Assembly: GCA_023300835.1 (NCBI GenBank)
Contig: JALZVB010000302.1
Coordinates: 1 to 9,783 of the forward strand
Reading direction: 5' to 3'
Length of the DNA: 9,783 nt
Source: Saprospiraceae bacterium
GTDB lineage: Bacteria; Bacteroidota; Bacteroidia; Chitinophagales; Saprospiraceae
Below the pieces are notes generated by a model. The model was not told the DNA's origin, did no database searches, and saw only the letters and a list, made by a program, of their open reading frames with translations. The position numbers and the translations under genes are program-made. Positions 6,581-9,783 of the stretch are shown piece by piece (the stretch's first letter is position 1; the number at the start of each line of letters is the position of its first letter).

Positions 6581-7955
6581 TAATAAGGGCTTTGGTAGAA
6601 GATATGTTTTCAGTACTTAGATTTAGATAATAAACTCCACTAGGTAGGTTTACATTGTGTTGCGTCTTAGGCTCTAGTACTTTTATAATCTGTCCATTTT
6701 CGTTAAAAAGAGAAATCTGATATTTATGTAGATCTAGATCTGTTGATATTCCAAATTGATCAGCAATAGGATTAGGTGTTATCGTCCAGTCATTTTTAAT
6801 GGTATCAATGCTTTTTGTAGCTACAGAATTTGCAATACCATCTAACACAAATAGTCCTTCTTGCATATCGGATACGAGAATTATTCCAGATGGAAGAAAA
6901 GGATATACTCCCCAACTGCCTTCAAAATTATCTCTAGGTGTAACTGTAGATGTAGGGTAGTGCATCACGCGTATAATATTCTCAGGATCTTCTATATCCC
7001 ATACCTGCAGACCATCATAGTAATATGAACTGTACAGATAATTACCTGCAACAACTTGATTATGCGGAATAGAAAAATTATGACTTGCACTAGCATCTAT
7101 TGTATCTAATAGTTTAATGTCTGGCAAGTCTGTCATGTCAAACACCTTGATATCCCTACCATGATTTTCATCAGCCATAAAATATGTTTCTCCATCTTCT
7201 GATAACCATCCAGAGTGATTGTATCCTGACTGTGGGTAATCTGAGCTTCCTAGAGAAACGATATTTACAGGATTAACAGGGTCCGTAAAGTCAGCCATTA
7301 TAAAACCACCTGGACCACAGTTAAGATAAGCTGTATCATTCTTTACATAAGCATCATGTACTTGAGTGAACCTAAAGTTACCGATCTCCCTGAAATCACT
7401 AATAATAACGGGTTGTGTTGGATCCGATATATCAAATAACCTAAGTGGTGAAAAACTCACGTTATCTCCATCTGAGATGCAACTATACATAATGGCAGAA
7501 CTGCTATCAATAAATATATTATGAGACCGACGTATAAACTCTTTAGAATCATAAACAATGGACACGGAATCTGGCAGAAACGACATATCCATAACCTGGA
7601 GAGTCGACTGTGCACCTTCGTCCGCAACACCATACAAAAAGCCATTATAATCATGGAAATCTCTATGGATAATAGCACCACCCTGTGTCTTTCCTGCAAC
7701 ACGATATACTTCTGTGATATCTGATGGATCGGATACATCAAAAAAGTGGGTACCAAAAGTAGTACCTAGAACAGCATATTCTATATTATTGACAACAACT
7801 CCCCATACTTCGTTATATGTATTATTAAAAGCATTAGAACCTACAAGAGTACTATCACTCCACGTACTTAGCAATGTACCTTGTGTTACTTGAGCACTCA
7901 TACAAGCCGCTGATAGTATAGTTATAACAGTGATTATGTTTTTGATTCTAGTCAT
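6570..7955 (-). CDS. Choice-of-anchor B family protein with T9SS sorting domain
   Basis: A 461-residue secreted protein. Residues 1-21 are a signal peptide, probably cut after MSA. The body is a choice-of-anchor-B beta-propeller-like domain with repeated LVIVD-type blades: YNEVWGVVV (47-55), GTHFFDVSDP (68-77), IIHRDFHDYNGFLYGV (95-110), SHNIFID, LRLFDISDP, VHDAYVKNDTAYL, NHSGWLSEDGETYFMADE, DIKVFDMTDL, and DGLQVWDIEDP. Conserved His/Asp pairs recur at the blade starts. The C-terminus (about 390-461) is a type A T9SS sorting domain: ITPNPIADQFG, then YQISLFNENGQIIKVL, then LPSGVYYLNLST, ending KALIIGK. The protein should therefore leave through the type IX system and be released or attached to the surface; no T9SS component gene is in the window. 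It is the first gene of a unit with the porin, overlapping it by 11 bases. The region upstream (7956-8152) is dense in palindromes and probably controls it. Ligand or enzymatic activity is unknown. Confidence 0.9.
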   Translation of the reverse strand: MTRIKNIITVITILSAACMSAQVTQGTLLSTWSDSTLVGSNAFNNTYNEVWGVVVNNIEYAVLGTTFGTHFFDVSDPSDITEVYRVAGKTQGGAIIHRDFHDYNGFLYGVADEGAQSTLQVMDMSFLPDSVSIVYDSKEFIRRSHNIFIDSSSAIMYSCISDGDNVSFSPLRLFDISDPTQPVIISDFREIGNFRFTQVHDAYVKNDTAYLNCGPGGFIMADFTDPVNPVNIVSLGSSDYPQSGYNHSGWLSEDGETYFMADENHGRDIKVFDMTDLPDIKLLDTIDASASHNFSIPHNQVVAGNYLYSSYYYDGLQVWDIEDPENIIRVMHYPTSTVTPRDNFEGSWGVYPFLPSGIILVSDMQEGLFVLDGIANSVATKSIDTIKNDWTITPNPIADQFGISTDLDLHKYQISLFNENGQIIKVLEPKTQHNVNLPSGVYYLNLSTENISSTKALIIGK

Positions 7956-7996
7956 TTTCTAGTTGTTTATCTAGTGGAATGCTAATATAAGTGATT

Positions 7997-8054
7997 GCGC
8001 TTATTTATGCTGTGAGACAGTGTTATTATTACCTGTCACAGGCAAGATATGCGC
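7997..8054. promoter_or_regulatory. Large imperfect dyad containing two CTGT/ACAG palindromes
   Basis: Arms 7997-8015 and 8036-8054 are inverted copies matching at 14 of 19 positions, with perfect GCGC ends and a perfect inner CTGTGA/TCACAG (8010-8015/8036-8041). Nested in this are two small palindromes, CTGT-GAG-ACAG (8010-8020) and CCTGT-C-ACAGG (8032-8042), whose centres are 22 bases apart, about two DNA turns. The layout between divergent genes suggests a dimeric repressor or activator operator. No regulator can be named. Confidence 0.45.
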
Positions 8055-8063
8055 CCTGACGAC

Positions 8064-8093
8064 CGTTTTAACCTACAGTAAAACGATATATCG
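8064..8093. promoter_or_regulatory. Overlapping perfect inverted repeats (possible operator)
   Basis: CGTTTTA (8064-8070) and TAAAACG (8079-8085) form a perfect 7-base inverted repeat with an 8-base spacer. The last two bases of the right arm start a second perfect palindrome, CGATATATCG (8084-8093). As RNA the first repeat would be a weak hairpin; as DNA both look like protein binding sites in the shared control region of the genes starting at 7955 and 8153. Confidence 0.4.
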
Positions 8094-8152
8094 CACAATC
8101 TCCTTATTTTGTAGACATTATTAAAAAATATAATATATAGAAATTGAAGTCT

Positions 8153-8593
8153 ATGAAACTCAAAAAAGTACATGCGCTGGAAAAAGCGGCAGAGGAAGTC
8201 TGGATTGTTTCACCAGATTTACACTACGATACAGAAAATGATACATTTAGAAATATCGTAAAACATAACTTACACAAAGGGAAAAAGTACAGGTATATCG
8301 TTCCTGCTACCACTTCGGTTAACAAGCATATTACCAAGTACCAGAAAGACCAAACGATCCCTAAAGATCTTACAAATGAAATGTTCTTAATCTTGCCAGA
8401 ATCTGAGTTTAATCCATTCCTTAACGAATTAGCGATATATAATCCCAACACTAAGACACCTACAGCATGTCTATCTGTGTGGAAGGACGCTAATACAGAT
8501 GATGAAGTGATCCAAGTAGATACAGAAATGACTTTAACGCTGATAAAAAAGTTTAAGTCAGTATGGAAGAAATATAAAAGAACTACGCCATAA
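8153..8593 (+). CDS. Small cytoplasmic protein of unknown function
   Basis: A 146-residue protein from ATG 8153. A TTG at 8144 would add three residues, but the ATG is the better start. There is no signal peptide or membrane segment, and the protein is Lys-rich (N-terminus MKLKK, C-terminus KKFKSVWKKYKR). It appears to be alpha/beta: a helix (HALEKAAEE), strand EVWIVSPDL (15-23), helix FRNIVKHNLHKGKKYR (32-47), strand YIVPATTS, and later strands MFLILPESEF (77-86) and TACLSVWKD (104-112). The pairing 'VWIVSPDL ... N-L-x-x-G-x-x-Y-x-Y-I-V-P' recalls the short PLD-like or sensor-type domains found in assorted bacterial regulators and effectors, but no HKD or other catalytic motif is present, so I give no function. 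It is divergent from the secreted-protein gene, sharing a palindrome-rich upstream region, and ends 122 bases before the next lipoprotein. Confidence 0.75.
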   Translation: MKLKKVHALEKAAEEVWIVSPDLHYDTENDTFRNIVKHNLHKGKKYRYIVPATTSVNKHITKYQKDQTIPKDLTNEMFLILPESEFNPFLNELAIYNPNTKTPTACLSVWKDANTDDEVIQVDTEMTLTLIKKFKSVWKKYKRTTP

Positions 8594-8634
8594 TAACTTT
8601 CTCTTTATGCATAAGTGATAAGAACAAATATGGT

Positions 8635-8693
8635 AGATATGCCATTCGTGAGACTGAATAAACATTTTTATGGGTCTTCCGAATGGTGTATTT
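8635..8693 (+). other. Long hairpin between the unknown gene and the lipoprotein gene
   Basis: CCATTCG (8642-8648) and CGAATGG (8680-8686) are perfect complements. Pairing extends outward to 8635/8693 with A-U and G-U pairs (14 in all). Inward, past a 2x2 internal loop, AGAC (8651-8654) pairs with GTCT (8674-8677). It ends in TTTT (8691-8694), but part of that run is in the stem and the helix is GC-poor, so it may be either a weak terminator for the gene ending at 8593 or a leader structure for the gene at 8716. A separate perfect palindrome, TTATGCATAA, lies at 8605-8614. Confidence 0.45.
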
Positions 8694-8715
8694 TCAAAAA
8701 ATAAAATATAGAACT

Positions 8716-9141
8716 ATGAAATCATATAGAATTATTACTCTCTTAGTTGTCTTGCTTTTTTTATTCACTTCTTGCGGAGATCAAGAAGTTTGTTGTTTTA
8801 TACCGCCCGTGGAAGAAACACCTGTTGAAGAAACGCCTCTAGATCCTCGTCTAGAATTCATAGGTATCTACGATTGTGACAAAAGTACCAATAGTGATTT
8901 TCAATTCTCACAGCAGATAGAAGTCTTTGTTCAGCTTGATTCTCTCAACGAGGAGAACATTTCTATTAACGGGATTCTTGTACCTATAGATTCTACAGGT
9001 GTATTCGGTCCTGATTTTATTAATAATTTATCTACAAACTATTTTGTTGAGTTTAAAGGCGACTCTATCAGAATTGAAAATTTTGGGTCTATCCCCAATG
9101 GAATCGTAGCCCCTTGTTTTATAAGAGGTGTCAGAAGGTAA
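8716..9141 (+). CDS. Small exported lipoprotein with PVEET repeat
   Basis: A 141-residue lipoprotein from ATG 8716. A longer frame from GTG 8683 would put a charged stretch before the signal peptide and would begin inside the hairpin, so I reject it. Residues 1-19 (MKSYRIITLLVVLLFLFTS) lead to lipid-accepting C20. The following CGDQEV is partly acidic, compatible with a surface-export signal. Two further cysteines follow at 26-27, then a short tandem repeat PVEETPVEETP (31-41) acting as a Pro/Glu-rich tether. The globular part begins FIGIYDCDKS and includes IEVFVQLDSLNEENISINGILVPI-type beta stretches. It ends GDSIRIENF...APCFIRGVRR, with cysteines at both ends that could pair. The pattern 'GxYxC ... 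GDSIxI ... R' is common in small Bacteroidota lipoproteins of unknown role. Its end resembles that of the lipoprotein at 4254-4643. Function unknown. Confidence 0.8.
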   Translation: MKSYRIITLLVVLLFLFTSCGDQEVCCFIPPVEETPVEETPLDPRLEFIGIYDCDKSTNSDFQFSQQIEVFVQLDSLNEENISINGILVPIDSTGVFGPDFINNLSTNYFVEFKGDSIRIENFGSIPNGIVAPCFIRGVRR

Positions 9142-9181
9142 TGTCAGTTTAATCTTAAAATTGCCTGAGAAATCTAAGGGA

Positions 9182-9198
9182 CAATTAATATTTAATTG
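9182..9198. repeat. AT-rich inverted repeat (CAATTAA-TAT-TTAATTG)
   Basis: Perfect 7-base arms around a 3-base centre, 41 bases after the lipoprotein stop and about 80 bases before the next ATG. There is no T-run after it and no GC in the inner stem, so it is a poor terminator. It could be a protein binding site upstream of the barrel gene. The rest of the 9142-9280 gap shows no exact promoter box. Confidence 0.3.
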
Positions 9199-9280
9199 AC
9201 TGGGCACTAGTTTGCTAACTTAAGAAGTTGAAGTAAGAGGAAATAGTGTTACAACGCTTAAATTTATAAAAACATTTTGA

Positions 9281-9700
9281 ATGAGATTATTATTCAATTT
9301 CAACGTCGTTTATTTCTTACTTTCTGTGTCAGTATATTCTCAATCTTATCAACCAGATACGACCTCTTTGGACCCCAAATTTTCTATTGGTGCAAAATAC
9401 AGTATGCTGCATCTGACAGGAAATGTACAAGGTAGAATAGCGTTTAGTCAACCAAGGCAAACCATCTTGATTAGTAGTAAGGGTAATTCTGATCCCGGTA
9501 TTTTTATGGCTACTGAATCTAGATATAGAGGACGGAAGAACCTTTATAGACAATTAGAGCTAGGGTTTACAACTTTTAGTGGGGAAATTGAATATAAAAA
9601 AGTGGGAGGAAGTTCTATCGGAATCAATGGAGAATCGTTTGAACGACAGTTTTATAGAGACATAACTTTTCGGAGTTTCATTTTTATTCTAACTACTTAG
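9281..9700 (+). CDS. Outer-membrane beta-barrel-like protein, frameshifted near its visible end
   Basis: As read, 139 residues. Residues 1-21 are a signal peptide ending YSQ. The mature part begins with KFSIGAKYSMLHLTGN and continues with alternating strand-like segments (LYRQLELGFTTFSGEIEYKK, then RQFYRDITF), as in small Bacteroidota outer-membrane barrels of the PorT/OmpA-beta-barrel kind. The frame ends RSFIFILTT at TAG 9698-9700, but the barrel pattern continues in another frame after the T4 run at 9667-9670: adding one T gives DITFSEFHFYSNYLVK and an open frame to the right edge. The real gene is thus probably longer and runs out of the window. It is 139 bases downstream of the lipoprotein, in the same direction. 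The barrel call rests on strand pattern and signal peptide, not a specific motif; function unknown. Confidence 0.65.
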   Translation: MRLLFNFNVVYFLLSVSVYSQSYQPDTTSLDPKFSIGAKYSMLHLTGNVQGRIAFSQPRQTILISSKGNSDPGIFMATESRYRGRKNLYRQLELGFTTFSGEIEYKKVGGSSIGINGESFERQFYRDITFRSFIFILTT

Positions 9701-9783
9701 TCAAGACATTTGTCAAAAAAATATTTTCAGTTTCATTCGGTTCTCAAATATCAGGTCGCATAAGAAATGCAATTATTAAAGGG
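9667..9783 (+). pseudogene. Out-of-frame continuation of the barrel-like gene, open to window edge
   Basis: After one added T in the run at 9667-9670 the reading continues SEFHFYSNYLVKTFVKK, then IFSVSFGSQISGRIRN, to the last base with no stop. The alternating aromatic/polar pattern matches a barrel protein and follows smoothly from YRDITF. This supports one longer gene interrupted by a one-base loss, either real or an assembly error. Confidence 0.55.

Noticed and set aside
6570..7955. Lipoprotein reading of the choice-of-anchor-B protein (SAAC at residues 15-18)
   Set aside because: The residues before the cysteine do not form a normal lipobox (Leu is missing at -3), and the C-terminal T9SS sorting domain fits a standard signal peptide cut near MSA.
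8683..8715. GTG at 8683 as start of the lipoprotein
   Set aside because: It would put 11 residues with several charges before a normal signal peptide and start inside the hairpin; ATG 8716 gives a standard lipoprotein N-terminus.
1..9783. CRISPR array, transposase, integrase, tRNA or rRNA
   Set aside because: No regularly spaced repeats, no transposase or integrase motifs, no terminal inverted repeats and no tRNA cloverleaf were seen on either strand.

Overview
The window looks like chromosomal DNA from a member of the Bacteroidota, most likely a Saprospiria- or Flavobacteriia-type free-living lineage. The DNA is AT-rich and Shine-Dalgarno sequences are weak. There is a type IX secretion (T9SS) C-terminal sorting domain, a Bacteroidota 'putative porin' barrel, lipoproteins with an acidic stretch after the lipid cysteine, and one exact TAnnTTTG promoter box. 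The assignment is inferred from protein families; no rRNA, tRNA or marker gene is present.

Layout, left to right. (1) 1-818, minus: an exported lamin-tail-domain protein running off the left edge. (2) 819-1181: a 363-base divergent intergenic region. (3) 1182-2459, plus: an NtrC-type sigma-54 response regulator that stops just where its DNA-binding domain should begin. (4) 2561-3259, plus: a LOG/TIGR00730 family protein. (5) 3277-4203, minus: a two-gene unit made of a ParB/sulfiredoxin-fold protein, broken by a one-base frameshift, followed by a small HAD-fold protein. (6) 4254-4643, minus: a small lipoprotein. (7) 4742-7955, minus: a T9SS-exported choice-of-anchor-B protein overlapping by 11 bases a large putative porin. 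(8) 7956-8152: a divergent intergenic region rich in dyad symmetries. (9) 8153-8593, plus: a small cytoplasmic protein of unknown function. (10) 8716-9141, plus: a second small lipoprotein, preceded by a long hairpin. (11) 9281 to the right edge, plus: an outer-membrane beta-barrel-like protein with a second one-base frameshift.

Most of the content is envelope and surface biology: secreted protein, porin, lipoproteins, barrel and LTD protein. The choice-of-anchor-B protein and the porin are probably co-translated and may work together at the outer membrane. The points most worth a second look are the response regulator without a DNA-binding domain, the ParB-like/HAD pair, the dyad-rich divergent promoter region, and two frameshifts of the same kind (one base missing from a four-base run), which may be assembly errors rather than biology.
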